Positions 1 through 9,064 of a stretch of 64,000 nt of DNA are shown here, in pieces (within the stretch, counting starts at the first letter, position 1; each line of letters starts with the position of its first letter). Below the pieces are notes generated by a model. The model was not told where the DNA came from. It searched no databases and saw only the letters and a program-made list of their open reading frames with translations. The translations under genes were made by a program, and so were the position numbers. Location: the NCBI RefSeq assembly GCF_001425355.1, contig NZ_LMQN01000001.1, positions 248,490 through 312,489 of the forward strand, written 5' to 3'. Source of the DNA: Chryseobacterium sp. Leaf405 (GTDB lineage: Bacteria; Bacteroidota; Bacteroidia; Flavobacteriales; Weeksellaceae).

Positions 1-2
1 AC

Positions 3-581
3 AATAGTGTTCCAATAGAAGACATTATCGGAACAATCGCAGGTTTGGTTGAGGAAGGCAAAGTACGTCATATCGGGGTATCAGAGATAACTGCTGATCA
101 GCTTCGTACGGCTAACAGTGTCTATCCGATCAGTGCCCTGGAGATCGGTTATTCTTTGGCAGACCGTCAGATAGAATATGATCTGTTGCCTGCTGCAAAA
201 GAATTGGGAATTGCTGTCATTGCTTTTGCCAACACAGCCGAGGGTCTTTTGACAGGAGATCTGAAAGCACCAATCGCAAATAATGACTATCGAAATCATT
301 TCTCCCGTTTTCAGGGCGAAAACCTGATCCATAATCTTGAGAAAGTTGAGATTCTGAAACAGATGGCTCACAGCAAAGGTTGCACACCGACTCAGCTGGC
401 GATTGCCTGGGTCAAGGAGCAGGATAAAAACATAATGCCATTGGTAAGTATGAGCCGCAGATCAAAGCTGCCCGAAAACATTGCTGCAATGGATATTGTA
501 TTTACACAAGAGGAGATGAACATTTTAAACAGTACATTTGCAATAGGTGCCATCAAGGGCAGTACTTATTTACAAAGATAA
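3..581 (+). CDS. Aldo/keto reductase, 5' end missing
   Basis: This is the C-terminal part (about 190 residues) of an NADPH-dependent aldo/keto reductase, a cytoplasmic TIM-barrel enzyme that reduces aldehydes or ketones. The reading frame is open to the left edge of the window, so the true start lies outside. The visible part begins with a PIEDIIG...GLVEEGKVRHIGVSE stretch typical of the family, and ends with the QLAIAWVKEQ helix and the cofactor-binding segment. The catalytic Asp-Tyr-Lys-His residues are expected upstream and cannot be checked. The usual P-G-T/S cofactor motif reads MPLVSMSRRSK, so it is somewhat divergent. The stop codon abuts the ATG of the AraC gene at 582 with no spacer, which implies co-transcription. 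The same gene order recurs at 46866-48792. Confidence 0.85.
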   Translation, partial: NSVPIEDIIGTIAGLVEEGKVRHIGVSEITADQLRTANSVYPISALEIGYSLADRQIEYDLLPAAKELGIAVIAFANTAEGLLTGDLKAPIANNDYRNHFSRFQGENLIHNLEKVEILKQMAHSKGCTPTQLAIAWVKEQDKNIMPLVSMSRRSKLPENIAAMDIVFTQEEMNILNSTFAIGAIKGSTYLQR

Positions 582-1391
582 ATGGAAAGTCCAGCAGAAA
601 TTCTTCCCGGCGTTATATTTTACTCTTACCTTTCGTCAGAAAAGAAGGAAAAGGCATGTATCTGGAATCACCACACATTGGTAATGCAGGTTTCCGGTCA
701 GATGGTTCTTGAAACTTCGGAGCAGAATTTAACAATCTCTGCCGGAGAAGTGTTGCTGATCCATAAAAATCAGCTGGGAACGCTTACCAAAACACCTGAA
801 CCCGGTGGATATTATGAAACGATAGTTATCTCACTACAGGAAGATCTGATGCGTAAGATTTTTTTGGAAGATAAAATGGATGTTGTTTGTAAATATACAG
901 GTGCTCCCAATTTAGTAATCCCCAATGATGATTTTCTCAAAGGTTATTTCCAGTCTATCATTCCTTATGCGCGAAATTCAGGTGCTGCAATGACAGACGA
1001 AATGGGACTTTTAAAAGTGAAGGAAGGCATCAAATTAATGCTGCTTGCCGTTCCGGAACTTCGAAATTTTTTATTCGATTTTTCAGAACCGTTTAAAATC
1101 GATCTTGAAAGATTTATGTTGAGTAATTATCAGTTTAATGTTCCAGTAGAAGAATTTTCAAAACTAACGGGCAGAAGTCTTTCCGGGTTTAAAAGGGATT
1201 TCCAGAAAACTTTTGGAATGCCCCCACGCAAATGGTTGCAGGAAAAAAGACTGAATGAAGCCAGGCATTTAATTGAAAATAAAAATAAAAAACCGTCTTC
1301 CATCTATCTTGATCTTGGATTTGAAAGTCTTTCCCATTTTTCTCATGCTTTTAAGAAGAAATTTGGGAAAGCACCCACATTAGGCTTGTAA
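582..1391 (+). CDS. AraC-family transcriptional regulator
   Basis: This 269-residue protein has an N-terminal sensor-like beta domain (about residues 10-110, with the cupin-like run SAGEVLLIHKNQLG). Its C-terminal AraC DNA-binding domain covers about residues 165-267, with two helix-turn-helix units. The second unit shows the family signature SSIYLDLGFESLSHFSHAF followed by KKKFGKAP. The ATG follows the aldo/keto reductase stop codon immediately, so translation is probably coupled. Such neighbours usually control the adjacent enzyme gene; that role is an inference. The effector is unknown. A terminator hairpin follows at 1416-1463. Confidence 0.9.
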   Translation: MESPAEILPGVIFYSYLSSEKKEKACIWNHHTLVMQVSGQMVLETSEQNLTISAGEVLLIHKNQLGTLTKTPEPGGYYETIVISLQEDLMRKIFLEDKMDVVCKYTGAPNLVIPNDDFLKGYFQSIIPYARNSGAAMTDEMGLLKVKEGIKLMLLAVPELRNFLFDFSEPFKIDLERFMLSNYQFNVPVEEFSKLTGRSLSGFKRDFQKTFGMPPRKWLQEKRLNEARHLIENKNKKPSSIYLDLGFESLSHFSHAFKKKFGKAPTLGL

Positions 1392-1415
1392 AAAGAACCT
1401 TTTCAATGAATAAAC

Positions 1416-1463
1416 AACAGCCCTGAAACTTTTGATAAAGCATCAGGGCTGTTCATCATTTTT
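1416..1463 (+). terminator. Intrinsic terminator after AraC gene
   Basis: A 10-bp perfect stem (ACAGCCCTGA at 1417-1426, TCAGGGCTGT at 1443-1452) is followed by a T-rich run. It lies between the convergent AraC gene and the phosphodiesterase gene and may serve both strands. Confidence 0.75.
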
Positions 1464-1527
1464 TAGCATGACATTCCTTATTTAATTACCTGAATACAAA
1501 TAAGATGACTCGCAAATTATTTTTAAT

Positions 1528-2406
1528 CTAATAATAAAGTTTTTTATTTTTCAGATAGATAATCAACTCTTTAGGTCTGTCTGTTTGGATAATATTAACC
1601 CCTTTGCTGATGTACCAATCATAAATATTAGGATTTTCCAGCACTTTATCGTCATTATTTCCTGCATTGTGATGTGGCCATAAAGAGTTTACCCATATTT
1701 TAACCTTGTTTTCTCTTATTTTCTTAAAATCGATCAGGCTCTTTTCGGTTACTCCAACTGTAAATTCAAAGCCATATACCTTATAGTTTTTAAGAAAATC
1801 TGAAATGTTTTTAAGATCTTCATCTTTCCCTAATCTGATAATCGGCATATAATGAATCTCATTTTTAATACTACTATATTTTTCATTAAACTCAGCATAA
1901 GATTCGTGACCCTTAAACAAAATCTGATCAAACATTTTTCTATTTTTCACTAAAGGATAAACCTGTTTGATGTAATCAAAACCTTTGTCCAGATTAAGCA
2001 GAATTTTCCCTTCAGAAATTTCCAAAATTTCCTGTAATGTAGGAACTTTCATTTGAGTTTCTACTCCCAAACCGTCTCTGAGATTAAGCTGTTTAATTTC
2101 AGCTAATGTAAAATCCGATGGTTTTCCTTTTCCGGTTGTTGTTCTGTCGATTGTATTGTCATGCATTAAGACCAAAACACTGTCTTTCGTCATTGCAAGA
2201 TCTATTTCAGCCATATCAACCCCTTTTTCAATGGCCTTTTTTACCGCCCATACAGAATTTTCAGGAGCTTCCCTCCAATCACCACGATGAGCAACCACCA
2301 TTACTTTATCATCAGGAAATTTAGATAAAGAAACTTCTTTTTTTTGAGCAGAAAATTTTAAAAAAGCAGCTACAAAAAGCAGTACAAATAATTTATTATT
2401 GATCAT
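1528..2406 (-). CDS. Secreted glycerophosphodiester phosphodiesterase
   Basis: This 292-residue enzyme hydrolyses glycerophosphodiesters (deacylated phospholipids) to glycerol-3-phosphate and an alcohol. A signal peptide (about residues 1-20, ending FSAQ) places it outside the cytoplasm. The GDPD fold shows the catalytic HRGDWREAPEN motif (H40, R41, E49, N50), the metal-binding AEID (E67, D69) and the second catalytic histidine H82 in LMHDNTIDRTT. The length is normal for a single-domain periplasmic member. It lies downstream of and codirectional with the SusC/SusD pair, after a 299-bp gap holding a dispersed repeat. It could supply phosphate or glycerol phosphate to the cell together with that uptake pair. 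The coupling is inferred from position only. Confidence 0.9.
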   Translation of the reverse strand: MINNKLFVLLFVAAFLKFSAQKKEVSLSKFPDDKVMVVAHRGDWREAPENSVWAVKKAIEKGVDMAEIDLAMTKDSVLVLMHDNTIDRTTTGKGKPSDFTLAEIKQLNLRDGLGVETQMKVPTLQEILEISEGKILLNLDKGFDYIKQVYPLVKNRKMFDQILFKGHESYAEFNEKYSSIKNEIHYMPIIRLGKDEDLKNISDFLKNYKVYGFEFTVGVTEKSLIDFKKIRENKVKIWVNSLWPHHNAGNNDDKVLENPNIYDWYISKGVNIIQTDRPKELIIYLKNKKLYY

Positions 2407-2534
2407 TATTTTTAGTTTAAATTATTAATTGATTTTGAAAATCCCATCCCGGGAAAGAAAGTGTAAAAAATTAAATCTAAAGGAGGCCGGGATGAGATAA
2501 ATTATTTTAACCGTTGTACATTTTGCTGCATTCT

Positions 2535-2660
2535 CGTCGATTTGAATATCTTTTTGAAAAAATTCATATCGAAAAGCTTGTAATTTTGAAGATAAAATCT
2601 ATTCTCGATACATTTTTTCTCCACTTTGTTACGAAAAAACACTCGAATTGAAGAATTTAA
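2535..2660 (-). repeat. Dispersed intergenic repeat, copy 1
   Basis: Read on the minus strand, this segment matches 37702-37822 on the plus strand through a series of shared blocks: TCAATT.GAGTG, GTATCGAGAAT, CTTTTCGATA and TC.AATCGACG, in the same order and similar spacing. TATCGAGAA and TTTTCGATA form a partial inverted repeat within the element. It lies between the SusD and phosphodiesterase genes and no coding frame runs through it. Confidence 0.6.
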
Positions 2661-2705
2661 TACCAATTTTTTTCAAATGCACAACGGCTTTATTTTATTA
2701 TATTT

Positions 2706-4109
2706 TTAATATCCGGGATTTTGCTTAAGCGCAGGATCTGTATTAATTTGTCCTTGTGGAACAGGCATAAAAAGATGATGTTCTTTAATCTGCGCCGTGC
2801 TGTATCCCGGATTATTATTGAAATACGTAGTCATTACCGAAATAGCTTTTCCTGTTCTTACCAGATCAAACCAACGGTGCCCCTCTCCCACAAATTCCAG
2901 TCTTCTCTCTCTGTCTATTTCATTTAAAAGTAAATCTTTAGTGGAAAGACTGACGGTGGAAATTCCTGCTCTGGTTTTGATTTTATTTAAATAGAAATTA
3001 GAATTGGTAAAATCGTTCTGTTCTGCGAAACATTCAGCCATCATTAAATAAACATCGGCTAGCCTTAGAACGACAAAATTACTTCCCCCATCGGCAATGG
3101 TATTGGAAGTTTTCGCCAATTTTTTACTGAACGGAATTCCGTTTGATGTAAGACCTATGTAAGCCGAACGTCTTGTATCGCCCGCTGAATAAAGATTATA
3201 AACTTCTTTGGTCGGAAGATTATGTCCTTTTGCCCCGGAAACCGACCCCGATGGACTGAACATCTGAAAAGCTGTACTCCCTTCTGAGTTTCCATTTAAT
3301 CCTGACGCAAACTGTACATCAAAAATAATCTCTGCGTTGTTTTCATTGGCAACATCGAAAATTTTACTGACATCCGTTAATAATTGATACCCCAACCCTT
3401 CAATCTGATTGAGATACGTTAAAGATTCTGCATATTTTTTCTGTGTTAAAAGCACTTTGCCTAAAATCCCTAAAGCAGCACCTTTTGTCACTCTCCCCTT
3501 CTGAATTGTAGACGTGGGTAATAAAGTAATAGCTTCTTTTAAATCAGTTTCTATTGCAGTATAAACTTCTGAAACAGGTGTCCTTGGCTGACCGAAATAG
3601 TCGTTCACATTAGTAGTTTCTTTTAAAACCAGAGGAACATCACCGAAAGTTCTTACGAGATTAAAATACATCAACGCTCTTAAAAACTTCATTTCGCCTT
3701 TTCTTGAACTTTTCAGAGCATCTGTCATATCAGAGATTTTATCAATTCGTGCCAAAATAATATTGGCCTGCTGGATTCCAATATAGTTGTCTTTCCAAGT
3801 GCTTGCAATTAAACTGTTATTAGGCTGAATGGTAAAAAAATCAAGTTCTCCATACGTGAAAGCGTCGTTTGCAGGAACCTCATCGTAGGTATTGTCAGAT
3901 GGCAATTCTCCCAACGCCGGCATTCCCAATTGGTATTGTCCTGTATACTGAAGCGATCCGTACACTGATGTTATACCCTGCTCGATTTCTGCAGAATTGG
4001 TGTAAAACTGTGATGAAACTTTTTGTGCTTCAGGATTTACATCCAAAAGATCAGATGAGCACGAAGCAATAACTGAAAGGCTGAATATTGTAATAATTAT
4101 TTTTTTCAT
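2706..4109 (-). CDS. SusD/RagB-family nutrient-binding lipoprotein
   Basis: This 467-residue outer-membrane surface lipoprotein is the lid partner of the SusC-like transporter encoded just upstream (3 bp between the two genes). The lipobox VIASC places the lipidated cysteine at residue 17. The SusD fold is indicated by the N-terminal SSDLLDVNPEAQ, the tetratricopeptide-like helices containing MKFLRALMYFNLVRTFGDVPL, and the C-terminal ERRLEFVGEGHRWFDLVRTGKA block, which is highly typical. The length is usual for the family. The substrate cannot be read from the sequence. The neighbouring phosphodiesterase suggests a phosphodiester or lipid-derived ligand, but a glycan is equally possible. Confidence 0.95.
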   Translation of the reverse strand: MKKIIITIFSLSVIASCSSDLLDVNPEAQKVSSQFYTNSAEIEQGITSVYGSLQYTGQYQLGMPALGELPSDNTYDEVPANDAFTYGELDFFTIQPNNSLIASTWKDNYIGIQQANIILARIDKISDMTDALKSSRKGEMKFLRALMYFNLVRTFGDVPLVLKETTNVNDYFGQPRTPVSEVYTAIETDLKEAITLLPTSTIQKGRVTKGAALGILGKVLLTQKKYAESLTYLNQIEGLGYQLLTDVSKIFDVANENNAEIIFDVQFASGLNGNSEGSTAFQMFSPSGSVSGAKGHNLPTKEVYNLYSAGDTRRSAYIGLTSNGIPFSKKLAKTSNTIADGGSNFVVLRLADVYLMMAECFAEQNDFTNSNFYLNKIKTRAGISTVSLSTKDLLLNEIDRERRLEFVGEGHRWFDLVRTGKAISVMTTYFNNNPGYSTAQIKEHHLFMPVPQGQINTDPALKQNPGY

Positions 4110-4112
4110 AAT

Positions 4113-7100
4113 TTAAAATTTAAGATTAAAGCCCATTGAATAAATTCTGGCAACAGGATAATATGCCTGATCGAAACCTTGTGTCAAAACATTATCTGAA
4201 GTGGCATCGATGTTCATTCCTTTATATTTTGAGATGGTAAAAATATTGTTTCCGACAAGGTAGATTTGAGCATTTTCGATTCCTATATTTTCAAGCATAT
4301 TTTTAGGTAAATTAAAAGCTAATCGGAGTGACCTCAATCTTACATAATCTCCATTTTTGAAATAAAGATTTGAAGTTCTTGCTTCTTTTCTGTTATTTGA
4401 AAAATTCATATTTGGCATCCCAAAAAATCCGCCCGGATTGGAAACTGCATTGTAACGGTTATCAAAATAATATTGCGAAGCCATCCCGAAACCTTCCCCG
4501 GATTCTAAAGTGGTCACCGCATCAGCATTGTAAATTCTCTTCCCAAGTTCACTGTATAAACTGAAACTTAATTCAAAAAGACCGTATCTGAAATTGTTAT
4601 TAAAACCGAAAATATATTTAGGAACGCCCGTTCCAAAGCTTCTTTTATCATTAACATCAATTTTTCCGTCTCCGTTCAGATCTTCCATAATATAATCTCC
4701 TACCATTGTTCCCGTAATATGTGGCGAATTGTTGATTTCAGCCTGATTTTTATAAATCCCAAGAATATTGTACCCGTACATTTCACCGATCGAACCGCCT
4801 ACTTTTGTAATCGAGAAATTATTTTCTCCGGTAATAATTTGATTTTGACCATTAGCTAAAGCCAACACTTCATTTTTATTGGTTGAAAAATTTAAACTTC
4901 CTGAATACGTAAAATCTTTTGCAATGCTGAAAGTTTTTGATGCAATTTGCAATTCAAAACCTGAGTTTTTAATTTTACCAATATTTTGCAATGAAGTACT
5001 AAATCCTGACTGTTGCGGAACCGGAACATCGAGTAACAAACCGTCTCTATTCAGTATATAATAGTCTGCAGATATATTTAATACATTTTTAAATAGAGAA
5101 AAATCGACTCCGAAATTATTAGATCTGGACTTTTCCCAGGAAATATTCGGGTTTGGCGCTGTTGCGGTAGTGTAACCGGGAGACAAAGTTCCGCCAAAAT
5201 TATAATTATCCGGATTCATTAAAGAAAGTGCCCCGAAATTCGGGATCTGATTGTTCCCATTGCTTCCTAAACTGTACCTTAATTTTAAATCTGTTACTAC
5301 CTTATTCTCAGGGAAAAAGTTTTCATTACTGATCGTCCAGCCTGCCGAAAATGCGTAGAAATCTCCCCATTTGGAGTTTTTCCCAAAACGTGAAGAGCCG
5401 TCTCTCCGGTAAGATGCCATCACATTATATTTATTATCATACGTATAATTTACCCTTGTAAAATAGGAAAGCAATCTCCACTTATACTGTGTTAAAGTAT
5501 TTTTAAAAGCCGTTCCGCCTGCGATATTTCTGATGCTGTTATCAGGAAATGCTGTTGCTTCTGTTAAAAGCTGCGTATTATCTTCTTGTTGGAAAGACTG
5601 CCCTGCAATTGCATCTACTCTGTGATTTCCCCACTTTCTGTCGAAGGAAAGCAAGTTTTCAATTAAATAATTTTTACGGATATATTCTGTTCTGTTGGCG
5701 AAAGTGACATCCGGGGCGGCAGCTCTGTAAGCTCCAACTGTAGATGGATCAAAGAAATTATATTCATAATTTGAATAATCTCCGCCCACCGAGAATCTGT
5801 ATTTAAAACCTTTCATCAATTCCAGCTCGGTGAAAATATTTCCGAAAGTTTTAAATAAAGTATATTTTCTGTTGGTCATCTCCTGAACGGCAACAGGATT
5901 TTCGACCAAAGCGGCATCTGTAGGTGTGTTTCCTAAAATTTGCTGTGAAATCGTTGGGCTTCCGTCATCATTGTATGCCTTAAAAAACGGATACATCGTT
6001 GTTGCCATCTGTACCGGATTATAACTTCTGGACAAATCTGCGACAATAGTTCCTGTGGCGTAAGATGGAGTCATCGTAATACCTACTTTCCATTTATCCG
6101 TAAGATCAGTTGAAAGATTTACACTTGTTGAAAATTTCTCATAATCTGTACCTATTACTAACCCTTTCTGGTTAAAATAGCTTGTCGTAAAGGCATATTT
6201 ACTTTTATCACTTCCTCCCGTGATATTTAATGAAGTCTGACTTATTGGTGCAGGTCTCATGACGGTATTCAGCCAGTCGGTATCTGTTAATCCCGGTTGC
6301 TTTGCCAAGTAAGGTGCTAAATAATCCGGAATCAATTCCCTCAAAGAAGCGCCTTTGCTTATTCTTGTTGCAGTATCATCTAAACTGCTTCTGTTACTTC
6401 CTTTGGATAGATAATTATTATCTCTTGCCTCTTTAAGGAAAGTCGCCATATCATAAGCATTCACCAGTTTTACATTGTCGCTTCTGGTCTGCATTCCGTA
6501 ATAAGTATCAAAAGAAACATTCATTCTTCCCTTTTTCCCCTGCTTCGTTTCAATAATAATAACTCCGTTAGCACCTCTTGAACCATAAATGGCAGCAGAA
6601 GCGGCATCTTTTAGGATATCAATTTTAGCAATGGAATTAGGGTCTATTGCATTTAGATTTGAACCTTCGGTTAAAGGAAATCCGTCTACCACAATCAATG
6701 GATTTGAACCTGCCGTTAAAGTTCCTATACCTCTCACTCTGATGGATGGTGAGCTTCCCGGACTCGCATTAGCTTGTGTAATCTGAATACCTGTAGCCTT
6801 TCCTGCAATTAAATCTCCGAAATTACTTGAAGCTACGCCTTTCATCTGTTTTTCGTCAATAGAAGAAATAGATCCTGAATTGTTTTTCTTGCTTTGTTTT
6901 CCGTAACCTACCAAAACGACTTCATCAATTGTTTTCTCTTTAGATTTTGCAGTATCTTTTACAGAATTTGCCTCATCTAAAAAGTGAACAGCATTCATTC
7001 TCTGGATATTGGCAATTGTTTTTGGATTCAGGCGAACCGTAACTGTTTTCTGATCAACATTAAAATCTAACCCCACATTTTTCTTCAGATAATCTAAAGA

Positions 7101-7334
7101 AGCTGATAAAGACTGATAATTAATTTGAGATTCATCAATCTGAATATCTTTCAGATCTGAAACTGAATAAAAGAATTTTACTCCATGTAATTTTGAGAGC
7201 TTCTCAAAAACTTTAATTAAAGAAGTTTTCCTCTGAATTACAGATTGTTGAAAACATTTTTTAGCCTCTGCGAAGGAAAATTGTGGTGCACACAAAAGCC
7301 CTAACAACATCATGCTAATTGTTGTTTTTTTCAT
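4113..7334 (-). CDS. SusC/RagA-family TonB-dependent transporter with STN domain
   Basis: This 1073-residue outer-membrane transporter imports a substrate through a 22-strand barrel, powered by TonB. A signal peptide covers about residues 1-22. An STN (secretin/TonB N-terminal) domain follows at about 33-103, the part that usually talks to a FecR-type anti-sigma factor. The SusC signature VLVGYGKQ lies near residue 141 and the plug at about 155-270, with the run GSRGANGVIII. The C terminus ends in aromatic residues (MGFNLKF). The carboxypeptidase-regulatory-like domain commonly found between STN and plug appears to be absent: only some 35 residues link them. The gene follows sigma and FecR genes on the same strand, the standard arrangement for substrate-induced expression. 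Confidence 0.95.
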   Translation of the reverse strand: MKKTTISMMLLGLLCAPQFSFAEAKKCFQQSVIQRKTSLIKVFEKLSKLHGVKFFYSVSDLKDIQIDESQINYQSLSASLDYLKKNVGLDFNVDQKTVTVRLNPKTIANIQRMNAVHFLDEANSVKDTAKSKEKTIDEVVLVGYGKQSKKNNSGSISSIDEKQMKGVASSNFGDLIAGKATGIQITQANASPGSSPSIRVRGIGTLTAGSNPLIVVDGFPLTEGSNLNAIDPNSIAKIDILKDAASAAIYGSRGANGVIIIETKQGKKGRMNVSFDTYYGMQTRSDNVKLVNAYDMATFLKEARDNNYLSKGSNRSSLDDTATRISKGASLRELIPDYLAPYLAKQPGLTDTDWLNTVMRPAPISQTSLNITGGSDKSKYAFTTSYFNQKGLVIGTDYEKFSTSVNLSTDLTDKWKVGITMTPSYATGTIVADLSRSYNPVQMATTMYPFFKAYNDDGSPTISQQILGNTPTDAALVENPVAVQEMTNRKYTLFKTFGNIFTELELMKGFKYRFSVGGDYSNYEYNFFDPSTVGAYRAAAPDVTFANRTEYIRKNYLIENLLSFDRKWGNHRVDAIAGQSFQQEDNTQLLTEATAFPDNSIRNIAGGTAFKNTLTQYKWRLLSYFTRVNYTYDNKYNVMASYRRDGSSRFGKNSKWGDFYAFSAGWTISNENFFPENKVVTDLKLRYSLGSNGNNQIPNFGALSLMNPDNYNFGGTLSPGYTTATAPNPNISWEKSRSNNFGVDFSLFKNVLNISADYYILNRDGLLLDVPVPQQSGFSTSLQNIGKIKNSGFELQIASKTFSIAKDFTYSGSLNFSTNKNEVLALANGQNQIITGENNFSITKVGGSIGEMYGYNILGIYKNQAEINNSPHITGTMVGDYIMEDLNGDGKIDVNDKRSFGTGVPKYIFGFNNNFRYGLFELSFSLYSELGKRIYNADAVTTLESGEGFGMASQYYFDNRYNAVSNPGGFFGMPNMNFSNNRKEARTSNLYFKNGDYVRLRSLRLAFNLPKNMLENIGIENAQIYLVGNNIFTISKYKGMNIDATSDNVLTQGFDQAYYPVARIYSMGFNLKF

Positions 7335-7406
7335 AGCTTTGCTTAAAATTAGTTGTTATTTGACTGATTTATATTCAATGCATCGGTAACCCCCATTACC
7401 GCTGCA

Positions 7407-8216
7407 TTATTTTTTTAGAACAATATGATTATCTGAAATTTTATTTGTCTTTAAATTAAACGGAAAACTCATGGTTTGAAGCACCTTATCCAGATTTCCG
7501 ATGATATCACCGTCGATAATATTACTTTTAAATTCCTGCGGATAATCTATGGTGATATTATATGTTTCCTCTAGTTTTGAAATAGCTTCACTGAATTTCA
7601 TATCATTAAAATTGAACTTCCTTTGTACATCCTGATCATAGAAATGTTTCTCAATTCCATTTTTGTCTGCGAGCCAGGTTTCTTTAGGAAGAAGATAAGT
7701 GATATGACCTTCATAATCAACCTTTACTTTGCCTTCTTTCAGATAGACTTTGTTATTTTCTTTCTGATCTAATATAAATTGAGTTCCTAAAACCTGTACC
7801 TTAAAACCTTTTGCATCTATAATAAACGGTAAGTTTTTATTTTTTGCAACAGAGAAAAAAGCTTTTCCGGTAAAAGAAACGTTTCTGGCTTTCGAGCCGA
7901 AATCTTTCGCCAGTTTCAGTTTACTTTGAGGTTCAAGCGTAATGGATGTTCCATCTGGTAAGACAAATTCTTTCTTTTCATTAGCCGTTTGAAAAACCAG
8001 TTCCTTCTGAGTCAAAAATGAATTTTCACCGCCTACAAAAAATAAACCTGTTACAATGAATAATGGCAAAAGAACCGCTGCAACCGTAATAAACTTTCTT
8101 CTATTATTTCTAACCTGAATTTTTCGTTCAAGCCCGATCCAAATTCTTTGGTCTGAAGCTGTATTGATTTTACGGTTTTCTTCTTGTACCGATTTCCACT
8201 GATTTTCGAAATCCAT
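7407..8216 (-). CDS. FecR-family anti-sigma factor
   Basis: This 269-residue inner-membrane protein should hold the neighbouring ECF sigma factor inactive until the SusC-like receptor binds its ligand. The N-terminal cytoplasmic part (about 1-40) is followed by one membrane helix (about 42-61). A periplasmic FecR domain follows at about 80-180, with NEKKEFVLPDGTSITLEPQS and FTGKAFFSVAK. A C-terminal domain of the DUF4974 type (about 190-269) resembles the STN fold of the receptor. It sits between the sigma gene (upstream) and the receptor gene, all on the minus strand. Confidence 0.93.
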   Translation of the reverse strand: MDFENQWKSVQEENRKINTASDQRIWIGLERKIQVRNNRRKFITVAAVLLPLFIVTGLFFVGGENSFLTQKELVFQTANEKKEFVLPDGTSITLEPQSKLKLAKDFGSKARNVSFTGKAFFSVAKNKNLPFIIDAKGFKVQVLGTQFILDQKENNKVYLKEGKVKVDYEGHITYLLPKETWLADKNGIEKHFYDQDVQRKFNFNDMKFSEAISKLEETYNITIDYPQEFKSNIIDGDIIGNLDKVLQTMSFPFNLKTNKISDNHIVLKK

Positions 8217-8377
8217 AGTATTCTTTTGTCTTTATTAGAGAATACGCTGAAGTAGTACAATCGTCCACCCCACTTTTCCTGAATTAATAATTAATTCATA
8301 TTGATTAACATTGCGTTTAATTTAAAAACAATGTATCATCCGAGTTTGTAATCGGAAAACTCGTAAGTATTAGATGA

Positions 8378-8869
8378 TTAGAAAAAGTTTAGATTTGTTC
8401 TTAGAAACTTCAACACTTTATTGACGTGCTTTTCAACAGCCGTTTTGGAAATATCATTTTCCTGAGCAATAGTAAAAAGGCTGAGATTCTGGATTTTATT
8501 TTTGATGAAAAAATCCCGGCTTCTTTCGGGAACCTGTTCGAGAAGATTTTCAATTTTTTGAAGCTGATCTTCCTGTGTGATTTTCTTTTCGATATCAGAA
8601 TTTTCTTCAGTATTTGTCTCCTTAGAATTTTCCAATGGAACGAAAATCATTTTTCTTTTTCGGTAGAAATGGGAGATTTCCTGTTTGGCAGATTTAAATA
8701 TAATTGCCTCAGTTTGAGATGCAGAATCAGTTTTGGAAAGGTGTTTCCAAACGTGTATAAAAATATCCTGTACCAACTCTTCAATGTCATTTTCATCAGA
8801 AACATATTTAGCCACAAAAAAATACACTCGGTGTTTGTATGTGGAATATATTTCTTTAAAATCCTCCAT
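8378..8869 (-). CDS. ECF-type RNA polymerase sigma-70 factor
   Basis: This 163-residue protein contains region 2 (about 1-70, FKEIYSTYKHRVYFFVAKYVS, then DIEELVQDIFIHVWKHL) and region 4 (about 105-160, QNLSLFTIAQENDISKTAVEKHV). It lacks regions 1 and 3, as expected for an ECF factor that serves a FecR/SusC system. A longer frame begins with TTG at 8911, but that codon lies inside the -7 promoter element at 8909-8916. The ATG at 8867-8869 is therefore the better start. The predicted targets are the receptor operon at 2706-7334, which is known biology for this arrangement but not shown here. Confidence 0.92.
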   Translation of the reverse strand: MEDFKEIYSTYKHRVYFFVAKYVSDENDIEELVQDIFIHVWKHLSKTDSASQTEAIIFKSAKQEISHFYRKRKMIFVPLENSKETNTEENSDIEKKITQEDQLQKIENLLEQVPERSRDFFIKNKIQNLSLFTIAQENDISKTAVEKHVNKVLKFLRTNLNFF

Positions 8870-8908
8870 TTTGCAATATGTCTTAGTAGAATTTAGAACT
8901 CGGTTTTG

Positions 8909-8916
8909 CAAAAGTA
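8909..8916 (-). promoter_or_regulatory. Bacteroidota -7 promoter element for the sigma factor gene
   Basis: On the minus strand this reads TACTTTTG, a full match to TAnnTTTG. It would start transcription a few bases downstream and give a leader of roughly 30 nt before the ATG at 8869. No good -33 TTG is visible. Confidence 0.5.
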
Positions 8917-9026
8917 TCTAAAAGTGACATCAATCACATTAAGCTTATATTAAGTTTAATTTTTAGAAATTGTATATATGTTAAATATTTTACTTTCTTG
9001 GAAATATGACGAAAATTTTTTCTATA

Positions 9027-9060
9027 AAAAGAGCCTTTACATACAGTTAAAGGCTCTTTT
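9027..9060 (-). terminator. Intrinsic terminator of the 9065-10870 gene
   Basis: Perfect 13-bp stem (AAAAGAGCCTTTA with TAAAGGCTCTTTT) and an 8-nt loop, just past the stop codon of the minus-strand gene, followed on that strand by a T run. Confidence 0.8.
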
Positions 9061-9064
9061 ATTT

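Noticed and set aside
8426-8896. Plus-strand frame of 156 codons over the sigma factor gene
   Set aside because: It is antisense to a gene with clear sigma region 2 and 4 motifs and has the Phe/Ile-rich composition of a shadow frame.
8870-8911. Longer sigma factor start at TTG 8911
   Set aside because: The TTG is part of the TACTTTTG -7 element, so it would not be transcribed.
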